Shown here: in pieces, positions 44,948-53,806 of the stretch
Position numbering within the stretch: the first letter of the stretch is position 1
How the letters are laid out: each line of letters starts with the position of its first letter
Made by a program: the position numbers and the translations under genes
Assembly (NCBI GenBank): GCA_018268715.1
Contig: JAFDVZ010000007.1
Coordinates: 186,001 to 250,000, forward strand
Length of the DNA stretch: 64,000 nucleotides
Origin: Acidobacteriota bacterium
GTDB lineage: Bacteria; Acidobacteriota; Terriglobia; Bryobacterales; Bryobacteraceae
Direction: 5' to 3'
Notes under the pieces: model-generated
What the model was told of the DNA's origin: nothing
What the model saw: the letters and a program-made list of their open reading frames with translations, nothing else
Database searches by the model: none

Positions 44948-45208
44948 ATGGACAGGCACTACATCGCGCCGGCGTTGGGCGCCGCGCTGTTATGGGCGGC
45001 GAGCGCGGCGGGGATTCTCGCGTTTCTGCCGGATCCGTTGCGCCCGGTGGATTACTTTCTAGCCGGCGGCGTGGGGACGCTGGTGGCGGCGGCGGTGGTG
45101 TTCGCGGGATTCGCCAAGGTGTCGGGCGTCGGGAATCTGCTGTACAAACGACGGTCGAAGACGGCGCGGTCGGAGCGGGCCGGGGCTTCGGGGATCCTGG
45201 GGATCTGA
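44948..45208 (+). CDS. Small two-TM membrane protein
   Basis: An 86-residue unrecognised protein with two membrane segments (~7-27, ~37-57) and a basic cytoplasmic tail ('LLYKRRSKTARSERA'). It starts 7 bases after the FNR stop and closes the four-gene plus-strand run. Convergent with the acyl-CoA synthetase, 6 bases apart. Confidence 0.6.
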   Translation: MDRHYIAPALGAALLWAASAAGILAFLPDPLRPVDYFLAGGVGTLVAAAVVFAGFAKVSGVGNLLYKRRSKTARSERAGASGILGI

Positions 45209-45214
45209 AGCGGC

Positions 45215-47026
45215 CTACTCGACGTCCTTGCCCATGTAGAGCTGGCTGACGATCTCGCGGTGGTTTTCGAGGACGCGGCCGCGGCGCACCTTCATGGTCG
45301 GCGTCAGCTCTCCGGTTTCGATGCTGAAATCGCGCTCGAGAATCCGGAATTTGCGGATCTGCTCGAAGCCCGCCAGTTGTTTGTTCACCCGAGACACCGT
45401 GTCCTGCAGGCGCGCGCTGATGGCGGCGTCGCCGGCGATTTCGTTCGCCGGTTTGCCCTTCAGGGCTTCCAGACCCTTGGTGTTTTCGATGACGGCCGTG
45501 TTGATGGTGAACAGCGCCGTCACGTAGGGCAGCTTGTCGCCGATCAGCACCATCTGGTTGATCAGGGGTTCGGACTTGAACAGGCTTTCGATGCGGGTGG
45601 GGTAGATCTTCTTGCCGTTTGAGGAGACGATCAGCTCCTTCTTCCGGCCGGTGATGTAGATGTAGCCTTCCGCGTCGATTTCGGCGATGTCGCCGGTGTA
45701 GAGCCAGCCGTCCTTGAGCACCGCCGCCGTCGATTCGGGGTCCTTGAAATAGCCCGAGAACTGGCACGGGCTCTTGATGAGCAGTTCGCCGTCCTCGCTG
45801 ATCTTCACGTCGACGCCGGGAAGCGCCTTGCCGATGCTGCCAGGCTTCGGACGGTCCGGCGGATTCAGGGTGGCGACGCCGCCTTCGGTGAGTCCGTACC
45901 CTTCGATCAGCGGCATGCCGATGGCCGCGTAGAATTCGCCGAGCTCCTTGCTGAGCGGGGCCGCGCCGGAAGCGGCAAAGCGCATCTCGCCGCCCAGACG
46001 CTCGCGGATTTTGTTGTAGACCAGGCGTTGGAACAGCTTCGAGCCCATGCTGATCCACGGCGGCGGAGTCTTGCCCTGATGCTTCAGGCGGGCGGCTTCC
46101 GAACCGACGCCGACGGCGGCGTAGAACAGGCGCTGGGCGAAGCCGGACTTCTTGCGGACTTCGGTGAGCACGGTCGCGTAGACGCGCTCCCAGACGCGGG
46201 GCGGAGCGAGGAAGAAGGTCGGCTTGACGGTCCGCAGCTCGTTGGGCATCTTGGCGAGGCCTTCGGAGAAGTAGACCGGCACGCCGATGCGCAGCGTCAG
46301 GAACTCGAGCACGACGCGTTGGGCGATGTGGGCCGAGGGCAGGAAGGCGAGCGCGCGATCCTCGGTGGTGACGACGCCGGTCAGCACGGTGTTGCCGATG
46401 TCGATGTTCGAAACCATGGCCGAATGGGCGACCAGGCCCATCTTCGGCTCGCCGGTGGCGCCGGAGGTCAGGTACAGGATGGCGTGGTCGGCGGCGGTGT
46501 ATTCGGAGCGGATGCGGTCGAAGACGCCGGGCTGGGAGGCTTCGAGCTGGCGGCCGCGGGCGCGGAGTTCGTCGAGTGAGAGCGCGCCTTCGGCGGTCCC
46601 AGTGATCAGCAGCCAATGGGTGTCGAGCGGCTGGTCGCCGAACGCCTTCTGCATGGCGCGGAGGATCTTTTCGTTTTCGGCGAAGATGGCCTTGGGCGCG
46701 GCGGTGCGCAGGTTCTTCACCTGATCGGCCATCGGATAGCTGGTGTAGAGGGCGGCGGAGATGGAGCCGTTGATCATCACGCCGACGTCCACCAGGCAGA
46801 ATTCGGCGCGCGTTTCCGAATGGATGGCGACGATATCGCCCTTGCCGATGCCGATGGAGCGCAGTCCGAGGGCCACTTCACGCGCAATGTCGCGGTAATC
46901 GTTCCAGGAGTAGACCTGGTGCTTGGCGGCGCCGGCGGGTTTGGGGATCGGCTGAAACAGGGCCGGTTTGTCGCCCAACCTGGCGGCGGTCTCTTCGAGT
47001 ACGGTGTATACGGTTCGAGATGACAT
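45215..47026 (-). CDS. Long-chain fatty acid-CoA ligase (AMP-forming)
   Basis: A 603-residue ANL-superfamily enzyme. The P-loop 'LYLTSGATGEPKMG', the adenylation motif 'EGYGLTEGGVATLN', 'LYTGDIAEIDAEGYIYITGR' and the A10 region 'KKELIVSSNGKKIYPTRIE' are intact, and the size fits long-chain acyl-CoA synthetases. It activates fatty acids to acyl-CoA. The ATG at 47026 ('MSSRTVYTVLEETAARLG') gives the family's normal N-terminus. It is not in an operon with other lipid genes. Confidence 0.92.
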   Translation of the reverse strand: MSSRTVYTVLEETAARLGDKPALFQPIPKPAGAAKHQVYSWNDYRDIAREVALGLRSIGIGKGDIVAIHSETRAEFCLVDVGVMINGSISAALYTSYPMADQVKNLRTAAPKAIFAENEKILRAMQKAFGDQPLDTHWLLITGTAEGALSLDELRARGRQLEASQPGVFDRIRSEYTAADHAILYLTSGATGEPKMGLVAHSAMVSNIDIGNTVLTGVVTTEDRALAFLPSAHIAQRVVLEFLTLRIGVPVYFSEGLAKMPNELRTVKPTFFLAPPRVWERVYATVLTEVRKKSGFAQRLFYAAVGVGSEAARLKHQGKTPPPWISMGSKLFQRLVYNKIRERLGGEMRFAASGAAPLSKELGEFYAAIGMPLIEGYGLTEGGVATLNPPDRPKPGSIGKALPGVDVKISEDGELLIKSPCQFSGYFKDPESTAAVLKDGWLYTGDIAEIDAEGYIYITGRKKELIVSSNGKKIYPTRIESLFKSEPLINQMVLIGDKLPYVTALFTINTAVIENTKGLEALKGKPANEIAGDAAISARLQDTVSRVNKQLAGFEQIRKFRILERDFSIETGELTPTMKVRRGRVLENHREIVSQLYMGKDVE

Positions 47027-47175
47027 TGTGATTTCGCCCAGCCCCGTCCGGGGTCTTGAGAATCGACTGGGAACGCACGTCGCCGAGGCAAAGCTTCGGC
47101 TTTCGGACGTACGATCAGGTTCGCTTCGGCTACGTCCATTATGACGTGGGGGGCCGTCCAGCGCTACCGGCCGCG

Positions 47176-47604
47176 CTACTGCCCCTTGGCTTCCGACCAG
47201 TGCGTATGGATGACGCGCCAGCCTTCGGGCTTCTTCTGATAGACCTGCGTGCCGTTCCAATACCGCGTGACGCCGCCGCGGATTTGCGCCAGTTGATAGG
47301 TGAGGACGGCCGCGTCTCCGGCCAGGCGCACCTTCGGGTTCAGGATTTCGTAGGAGTCGAACAGCGGCGTTCCGCGGTAGCGTTCGTAGAGCTCCTTGAC
47401 CGCGGCGCGGCCTTCCAGCCGCTTCTGGATGACGTCGTGGATAAATATGATGTCGGAGTCGGTCGCCGAGAGCTGTGGATCGGGGTCGCCTTTCAGCCAG
47501 CCGTCCATGGCCTGGCGTTCGAGCGCGAGAATCTGTTGGGTGGGATCGGCGGCGTAGACGGGGATCAGGGCGAGCAGCAGCGCGACGACGATGACGCGGA
47601 CCAT
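47176..47604 (-). CDS. Exported SnoaL/DUF4440-like protein
   Basis: A 142-residue protein with a signal peptide ('VRVIVVALLLALIPVYA') and a NTF2-like cone fold: 'ILALERQAMDGWLKGDPDPQ', 'GRAAVKELYERYRG', and 'GWRVIHTHWSEAKGQ' at the end. It belongs with DUF4440/CaMKII-association-like proteins, which are small-ligand binders or enzymes of varied role. It stands alone between the ligase and the RND operon. Confidence 0.82.
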   Translation of the reverse strand: MVRVIVVALLLALIPVYAADPTQQILALERQAMDGWLKGDPDPQLSATDSDIIFIHDVIQKRLEGRAAVKELYERYRGTPLFDSYEILNPKVRLAGDAAVLTYQLAQIRGGVTRYWNGTQVYQKKPEGWRVIHTHWSEAKGQ

Positions 47605-47926
47605 AATGCGGGCAGGCTATCACAGCTTCAGGCGGAGGTACAGGCCCCACCGGCGCCGGCGCCGCGCGACATTTTTTCGGGGCGCCTGCAACAAAACCGT
47701 CCCCGGAGCCGCCTTCTCCTGGGAGACGCGTCGTCCGCTGGGGGCCACGATTCAAGGTACGATGGCTTTTCAGGACCAAGTTCGTCAAATCAGATGGGCG
47801 CCCGATGCGGCGGACGGCCCATGCGCACCTCAAACATGGATTACGGCGCGGCTCGCAGCCAGTCCCGGATAACCGGTGAGTCGGATGCCGGTGTCTTTTT
47901 TTCGACTGGGTTGGGAAGGGGGTCGG
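47605..47926. other. Intergenic region before the RND operon, no gene supported
   Basis: These 322 bases between the SnoaL-like gene and the RND adaptor have open frames but none with coding character. A G-rich ribosome-binding site precedes 47927. A weak 5-bp stem (47872-47876 with 47888-47892) followed by seven T (47896-47902) could be an attenuator, but the stem is too short to claim. No recognisable promoter stands out. Confidence 0.5.
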
Positions 47927-49111
47927 ATGTCAGCAAGGTTGAAGGCGGCGGTCGTTGTATGCGCCGCCGGCGCGCTCATCATCGCCGGTTGTTCCAAGGA
48001 GAAGGCGGTCGCCTCGGCCGGCGCGCCGCCATCGCCGGTGCGGGTGGCCACGGCCGAAACCCGCACGGTGCCGGTGCAAATCAAGGTGATCGGCAACGTC
48101 GAAGCGTACAAGACGATCAGCGTGAAGTCGCAGATCGGCGGCATCCTGATGCGCGTGAATTTCCGCGAGGGCGATCCCGTCCAGCGCGGCCAGCTCTTAT
48201 TCGAAATCGATCCGCGTCCCTATCAGGAAAGCATCCGCCAGATTGAGGCCAACCTGGCCCGAGACACCGCGCTGTTGAAACAGGCCGAAGCGAACCTGGC
48301 CCGCGACACGGCCCAGGAAAAGTATGCCCGCGACCAGGCCCGCCGGTACGCCGAGCTCGCCCGGCAGGGCGTATTTTCCCGCGAGCAGGCCGAGCAGGTC
48401 TCCACCGACGCCGACGCCCGCCGCGAGACGCTGGCGGCCGACCGCGCCGCCATCGAAAGCGCCCGCTCCTCGGTGAACGCCGACCGCGCCTCGCTCGACA
48501 ACGCCAAGCTCCAGTTGAGCTACTGCTACATCTCCTCGCCGGTGGACGGACGCACCGGCAACATCGCGGTGAAGGAAGGCAATCTGGTGAAGGCCAACGA
48601 CATCGAGATGGTGTCGATCATGCAGATCCAGCCGGTGTACGTCACCTTCCCGGCCCCGGAGAAGCAGTTGGGCGCGGTGCGCGAGCGCATGAAGGCCGGC
48701 AAGCTGCTGGTGAAGGCGACCCCGCAGGCCCCCGGCGCCGCCACCGAGCAGGGCGTCCTCACCTTCATCGACAACTCGGTTGACCCGAACACCGGCACCA
48801 TCAAGCTGAAGGCCACCTTCACTAACTCGGCCGCCCATCTGTGGGCGGGACAGTTCGTCGACGTCGTGCTGCTGCTCAACCAGAAGCCCAACGTCGTCAC
48901 CATTCCCTTCAAGGCCGTCCAGGTGGGACAAGGCGGAAGCTACGTCTACGTGGTGAAGGCCGACAAGACCGTCGAGATGCGCACGGTGGTCCCCGGCGAC
49001 AGCAACGACGGCATGGTGGAAGTGCAGAAGGGCGTCGAGCAGGGCGAAACCGTCGTCACCGAAGGTCACGTCCGCCTGGCGCCGGGATCCCGGGTGAAGG
49101 TGCTGTCATGA
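47927..49111 (+). CDS. RND efflux periplasmic adaptor (MdtA/AcrA-like) lipoprotein
   Basis: A 394-residue membrane-fusion protein. Lipobox 'LIIAGC' anchors it; the barrel-sandwich halves ('GNVEAYKTISVKSQIGGILM' and 'SYCYISSPVDGRTGNIAVKE') flank a long helical hairpin with a repeated 'QAEANLARDTA' motif; then beta-barrel and membrane-proximal domains. The ATG at 47927 with GGGAAGGGGG upstream is preferred to one 17 codons earlier. The stop overlaps the pump gene (ATGA). No TolC-like gene is present nearby. Confidence 0.92.
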   Translation: MSARLKAAVVVCAAGALIIAGCSKEKAVASAGAPPSPVRVATAETRTVPVQIKVIGNVEAYKTISVKSQIGGILMRVNFREGDPVQRGQLLFEIDPRPYQESIRQIEANLARDTALLKQAEANLARDTAQEKYARDQARRYAELARQGVFSREQAEQVSTDADARRETLAADRAAIESARSSVNADRASLDNAKLQLSYCYISSPVDGRTGNIAVKEGNLVKANDIEMVSIMQIQPVYVTFPAPEKQLGAVRERMKAGKLLVKATPQAPGAATEQGVLTFIDNSVDPNTGTIKLKATFTNSAAHLWAGQFVDVVLLLNQKPNVVTIPFKAVQVGQGGSYVYVVKADKTVEMRTVVPGDSNDGMVEVQKGVEQGETVVTEGHVRLAPGSRVKVLS

Positions 49112-52100
49112 ACATTTCCCGGCCGTTTATCGAACGGCCGATCGCGACGTCGCTGTTGATGTTCGCCATCGCGCTGTTCGGCGTCGTGGCTTACCGTTCG
49201 CTGCCCGTTAGCGATCTGCCCAACGTCGAATTCCCGACCATCGTGGTGTCGGCGAGCCTGCCCGGCGCGAACCCGGACACGATGGCGTCGGCCGTCGCCA
49301 CGCCGCTCGAGCGCCAGTTCTCCACCATCGCCGGCATCGACACGATGTCGTCCACCAGCGCGCTCGGCTCCACCTCCATCACCATCCAGTTCGACCTCAG
49401 CCGCGACATCGACGCCGCCGCGCAGGACGTGCAGGCCATGATCACCCAGGCCACGCCCCTGCTGCCGCCCGGCATGCCCAGCCCGCCCTCGTTCCGCAAG
49501 GTGAACCCGGCCGATCAGCCGGTGATCTACCTGGCCATCACCTCCAAGACCATGCCGCTGTACTCGCTCAACGAGTACGCCGACACGATGATGGCGCAGC
49601 GCATCTCCATGGTGCAGGGCGTGGCCCAGGTGCAGGTGTTCGGCTCGCAGAAGTACTCGGTGCACGTGCAGGTGGATCCCAACATCCTCGCCTCCCGCAA
49701 GATCGGCATCGACGAGGTGGAAAACGCCGTCCGCAAGCAGAACGTGAACATCCCCACCGGCGTGCTGTACGGCCCCGACAAGATGCTGACCGTGCAGGCC
49801 ACCGGCCAGTTGACCAGCGCCGACCAGTACCTGCCCGTGATCGTCACCTATCGCAACGGCGCCCCGGTCCGGTTGGGCGAACTCGGTGCGGTGATCGACG
49901 GCGTCGAGGATCCCCGCACCGCCTCCTGGTTCAACACCGCCAAGCGCAACGACCGCGCCATCGTGCTCGCCGTGCAGAAGCAGCCCGGCACGAACACCAT
50001 GGAAGTCACCGACCGCATCAAGGAACTGCTGCCCACCTTCCGCTCGCAGATTCCGCCGACGGTGGCGCTCGAAATCCTCTACGACCGTTCCGACACCATC
50101 CACGAATCCTACAACGACATCCAGTTCACCATGGTGCTGACGCTGTGCCTGGTGGTGATGGTGATCTTCCTGTTCCTGCGCAACCTGCCCGCCACCATCA
50201 TCCCCAGCCTGGCGCTGCCGTTCTCCGTCATCGGCACCTTCGCGGTGATGTATCTGTGCAGCTACTCGCTCGACAACCTGTCGATGATGGCGCTCATTCT
50301 CGCCATCGGCTTCGTGGTGGACGACGCCATCGTCATGCTCGAGAACATCGTGCGGCACATGGAGCTGGGCGAAACTCCGATGCAGGCGGCCCTCAAGGGC
50401 TCCTCCGAGGTCGGCTTCACCATCGTGTCCATGACCATGTCGCTCGCCGCGGTGTTCATCCCGCTGCTGTTCATGAGCGGCATCATCGGACGCCTGTTCC
50501 GCGAGTTCTCGGTCACCATCGTCGTATCCATCCTGATTTCGGGACTGGTCTCGGTCACCCTCACGCCCATGCTCTCCAGCCGCTTCCTGCGCGCCCACGA
50601 GCACGGCAAGCGCCACGGCGTCATGTACCGCGCCATCGAAAGCGTCTTCGACTGGTTGCTGGGCGTTTACGACCGCAGCCTCCGCGTGACCCTGCGGTAC
50701 CGCCCGGTGATGGTGGTGGTCTCCTTCGTCATCCTGTTCGCCACCGGCTGGCTGTTCGTCAACGTCCCCAAGGGCTTCATCCCCAGCGAGGACACCAACC
50801 AGATCCTGGCCATCACCGAAGCCACCCAGGGCACCTCGAGCGACGACATGATGAAGGCCATCCGCGGACTGGCCGAGATCGCCCGCAAGGATCCCAACAT
50901 CGAAGAGTTCATGGCGAGCGTCAGCGGCACCGCCGGCGCCGTCGCCGTCGGCGGACCCAACTTCGGCCGCATGTTCATGCACCTGGTGCCGCGCAAGCAG
51001 CGCGACAAGAACGCCGACGAGATGATCAACGTCCTGCGCCCGAAGCTGAACCAGTTCCCGGCCATGCGCGTGTTCCTGCAGAACCCGCCCAGCATCCGCA
51101 TCGGCGGACAGTTGACCAAGAGCCTGTACCAGTACACGATGCAGGGCCCCAACATCGACGAACTGTACCGCTCCGCGCAGGACTTCGAAAAGGAGATGGT
51201 GAAGCTCGACGGCCTGATGGATGTCACCAGCGACCTGCAGATCAAGGCGCCCCAGGCCACCGTCGTCATCGATCGCGACCGCGCCTCCGCCATGGGCGTC
51301 ACCGCCGACCAGATCGAAAACGCCCTTTACGACGCCTACGGCCCGCGCTGGATTTCCACCATCTACGCGCCCAACAACCAGTACAAGGTGCTGATCGAGA
51401 CGCTGCCGCAATACCAGGCCGCTCCGGACCTGATCTCCCTGCTGTACATCAAGTCGGGGACGGGAAGGCTGGTGCCGCTCGACACGGTGACGCGCATCGA
51501 TTCGACGGTCGGGCCGCAGACCATCAACCACTACGGCCAGTTGCCGTCGGTGACGCTGTCGTTCAACCTCCGCCCGGGCGTCTCGCTCGGCGAGGCGGTG
51601 ACCAAGATCTCCGACCTCGCCCAGCGCGTGCTGCCCGGAACCATCACCACCACCTTCCAGGGCACCGCCGCCGCCTTCCAGCAATCCACCAAGAGCCTGT
51701 TGCTGCTGCTGATTCTCGCCCTGCTGGTGGTCTACATCGTCCTCGGCATTCTGTATGAAAGCTATATCCACCCGCTGACGATTCTCTCCGGGCTGCCTTC
51801 GGCCGGCTTCGGCGCGCTGCTGACGCTGTACATCTTCAAACTCGACCTGAACCTGTACTCCTTCATCGGCCTGGTGCTGCTGATCGGCATCGTGAAGAAG
51901 AACGCCATCATGCAGATCGACTTCGCGCTGGAAGCCGAGCGCAAGGAGGGCAAGGCTCCGGTGGACGCCATCTACGAAGGCTGCCTGATCCGCTTCCGCC
52001 CCATCATGATGACCACCATGTGCGCGCTGTTCGGCGCCGTGCCCATCGCGGTGGGATTCGGAGCGGGCGGCGAAGCCCGTCAGCCGCTGGGCCTGTGCGT

Positions 52101-52254
52101 GGTCGGCGGACTGATCTTCTCGCAGTTGGTGACGCTTTACCTGACGCCGGTGGTGTACACCTACATGGCGAGCTTCCAATCCTGGCTCGCGCGCGGCAAG
52201 AAGCCGAAGACGGAGCGCCGCCTGGCCGTCGAACCCGCCTCGGTCGGCGACTGA
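49108..52254 (+). CDS. RND multidrug efflux pump inner-membrane subunit (MdtB/MdtC-like)
   Basis: A 1048-residue HAE1-family RND transporter of full length. Twelve TM segments in two halves with large periplasmic loops; the proton-relay Asp pair lies in 'GFVVDDAIVMLENI', and signature stretches 'PIATSLLMFAIALFGVVAY' and 'LIGIVKKNAIMQIDFALEAE' are present. Similarity is closest to MdtB/MdtC by pattern. It uses proton motive force to expel hydrophobic compounds with the adaptor above. A regulator is not adjacent. Confidence 0.94.
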   Translation: MNISRPFIERPIATSLLMFAIALFGVVAYRSLPVSDLPNVEFPTIVVSASLPGANPDTMASAVATPLERQFSTIAGIDTMSSTSALGSTSITIQFDLSRDIDAAAQDVQAMITQATPLLPPGMPSPPSFRKVNPADQPVIYLAITSKTMPLYSLNEYADTMMAQRISMVQGVAQVQVFGSQKYSVHVQVDPNILASRKIGIDEVENAVRKQNVNIPTGVLYGPDKMLTVQATGQLTSADQYLPVIVTYRNGAPVRLGELGAVIDGVEDPRTASWFNTAKRNDRAIVLAVQKQPGTNTMEVTDRIKELLPTFRSQIPPTVALEILYDRSDTIHESYNDIQFTMVLTLCLVVMVIFLFLRNLPATIIPSLALPFSVIGTFAVMYLCSYSLDNLSMMALILAIGFVVDDAIVMLENIVRHMELGETPMQAALKGSSEVGFTIVSMTMSLAAVFIPLLFMSGIIGRLFREFSVTIVVSILISGLVSVTLTPMLSSRFLRAHEHGKRHGVMYRAIESVFDWLLGVYDRSLRVTLRYRPVMVVVSFVILFATGWLFVNVPKGFIPSEDTNQILAITEATQGTSSDDMMKAIRGLAEIARKDPNIEEFMASVSGTAGAVAVGGPNFGRMFMHLVPRKQRDKNADEMINVLRPKLNQFPAMRVFLQNPPSIRIGGQLTKSLYQYTMQGPNIDELYRSAQDFEKEMVKLDGLMDVTSDLQIKAPQATVVIDRDRASAMGVTADQIENALYDAYGPRWISTIYAPNNQYKVLIETLPQYQAAPDLISLLYIKSGTGRLVPLDTVTRIDSTVGPQTINHYGQLPSVTLSFNLRPGVSLGEAVTKISDLAQRVLPGTITTTFQGTAAAFQQSTKSLLLLLILALLVVYIVLGILYESYIHPLTILSGLPSAGFGALLTLYIFKLDLNLYSFIGLVLLIGIVKKNAIMQIDFALEAERKEGKAPVDAIYEGCLIRFRPIMMTTMCALFGAVPIAVGFGAGGEARQPLGLCVVGGLIFSQLVTLYLTPVVYTYMASFQSWLARGKKPKTERRLAVEPASVGD

Positions 52255-52263
52255 CGCCGGGGC

Positions 52264-53724
52264 CTACGGCTCGCGCCACAGGTGGATGCCGGGCCCCAGC
52301 TTGGCGTTTGAAACGGCCACGTAGCCGATGTACAGCTTATCGTTCGCCGCGTAGACGAGCAGCGGATTCGACAGGTCCGATTCGGGCGACCCCGTCGTAG
52401 CGCCGGCCGCGCAGATGGTCCACTGGCCGGGTTCAGCGGCCGTGATCAGTTTTGGCTGGCCGCAGCGCGTACCCGTGTTGTTCCCCCCGGTCACCTGCGC
52501 CGAGGCCGCCATCTTCCCGCTCGACGCAAAGCCGAGCGACAGCGGCGCGCCCATCGCGTTTCCGCCGTCGTTGGGCAGCGGAGCGGGCGGCTCCCACGAA
52601 CTCCCGTTGGCCGACCGCGCCACCCAGATCTGACGGCGGTTCTGCCAGAACTCATCGTCGCGCCGCATGTAGGCGATGATGCGCGGCGAGGTCCCCTGGA
52701 ACACCAGCCGGACGCTCGGATCGTCCATCTGGGCGCCCGCGGAATCCATGGCCTTCACCGGAGTCCCGCCCGGTCGCCAGTACGCCAGCGTCACGTTGTA
52801 GCCGTCGCTCGGCAGCAGTTGGTAGGCGAGCGCCGGTTTGCCCTCCGCATCCGCCGCCAGGCTGAGGGCCGTGGTCCCGTGCGACGCGGTCCCCTCCATC
52901 TTCGGGACCATTTCGGTGGACCATTTCTCCGGCGCATCACCCTGCGCGCCGCCGCGGAAGTGCAGCCCATCCGGAGTCTGATAGTAGGCGACGTAGAAGC
53001 GGCCATCGCCGGCCGCCAGTTGCGGCGCGATGAACTCGGTGTCCGCGGGGGCCTTCGAAACGCTCTGGACTTTCCACGCCGCCCCGCCGTCTTCTGAAAC
53101 GGCCAGCCGCAACTCGGTGCGCCCGACGACGTAGAACAGCGCGTAGCGGTGCGTCTTCCAGTCCGCCCCTCCCAGGTTCGCGTCGCCGATGACGTCCACC
53201 CTCACCGGATCGTTCCACTTGTACCGGGCCCGGCTCCAGGACACGAACCACAGCTCGTTATGCTCGGCTACCTGCTCGTTGCGGGGATCCACCACCGCGT
53301 AGGCGAACATGGGGTCGCCGTTGTCGTCGAGCGTCATCGCCAGTCTCGGCGCGAACCTCGAGGGCGACTCCGCAAGCGCCTTGGGCGGCGCCAGCACCTT
53401 GTGGAACCCCACCGGCGGAGGACCCACCGTAATCTCGTTGGAAGGCGCGCCGCCCGCCGTCGCCCGCACGCGCAACGTGTAGGTGGCGAAGGGTTCCACA
53501 GGCAGGGTCGCCGACGCGCCCGTCAGCGGAGCGCCGAACGGCTTCCATTGCCTGGACGGCCCCAGGCTCTCGATCACATAGCCGCCGGCGGCCGCGCCGC
53601 TCCAGCTCAGCTTGACTTCGGATTTCGTGGCGGACGCCGCGATGAGGTTCCCCGGCCCGGGTTGCGCCGTGAGCGCGGCGGCGAGCATAACGGCCGCCCC
53701 GCCGATTCGGAATGCGTTGGACAA
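52264..53724 (-). CDS. Exported FnIII plus propeller-like protein
   Basis: A 486-residue protein with a signal peptide ('AFRIGGAAVMLAAALTA'), a fibronectin-III-like domain (~20-100, 'SEVKLSWSGAAAGGYVIESL') and a ~370-residue beta-rich region with Asp-box-like repeats ('LAVSEDGGAAWKVQ', 'WVARSANGSSWEPP') typical of sialidase-type propellers. No sialidase Arg triad was identified, so enzyme activity is uncertain. TTG at 53724 is preferred because GGGAG lies 5 bases upstream; TTG at 53736 has none. Confidence 0.72.
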   Translation of the reverse strand: MSNAFRIGGAAVMLAAALTAQPGPGNLIAASATKSEVKLSWSGAAAGGYVIESLGPSRQWKPFGAPLTGASATLPVEPFATYTLRVRATAGGAPSNEITVGPPPVGFHKVLAPPKALAESPSRFAPRLAMTLDDNGDPMFAYAVVDPRNEQVAEHNELWFVSWSRARYKWNDPVRVDVIGDANLGGADWKTHRYALFYVVGRTELRLAVSEDGGAAWKVQSVSKAPADTEFIAPQLAAGDGRFYVAYYQTPDGLHFRGGAQGDAPEKWSTEMVPKMEGTASHGTTALSLAADAEGKPALAYQLLPSDGYNVTLAYWRPGGTPVKAMDSAGAQMDDPSVRLVFQGTSPRIIAYMRRDDEFWQNRRQIWVARSANGSSWEPPAPLPNDGGNAMGAPLSLGFASSGKMAASAQVTGGNNTGTRCGQPKLITAAEPGQWTICAAGATTGSPESDLSNPLLVYAANDKLYIGYVAVSNAKLGPGIHLWREP

Positions 53725-53806
53725 TCGTTCTCCCAATGAATAGACAGTAGATACAGGGCAGACCGCCCCCCAGGACGGTCGGACAGCGCCTTCACGCCGG
53801 AAGGCT

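Noticed and set aside
47591..47872. 93-codon plus-strand frame in the gap before the RND operon
   Set aside because: Arg-rich mixed composition, no ribosome-binding site, ends just before the operon; not protein-like.
47872..47902. Stem plus seven T before the RND adaptor as an intrinsic terminator
   Set aside because: The stem is only 5 bp with an 11-base loop; too weak to annotate.
49066..52179. A 1037-codon open frame antisense to the RND pump
   Set aside because: The translation is His/Gln/Asp/Gly-rich with no recognisable domain and mirrors the conserved pump codons; a shadow frame.
53788..53805. Hairpin GCCTTC-N6-GAAGGC after the hybrid kinase stop
   Set aside because: The stem is only 6 bp and no U-run follows on the minus strand; may aid termination but cannot be called.
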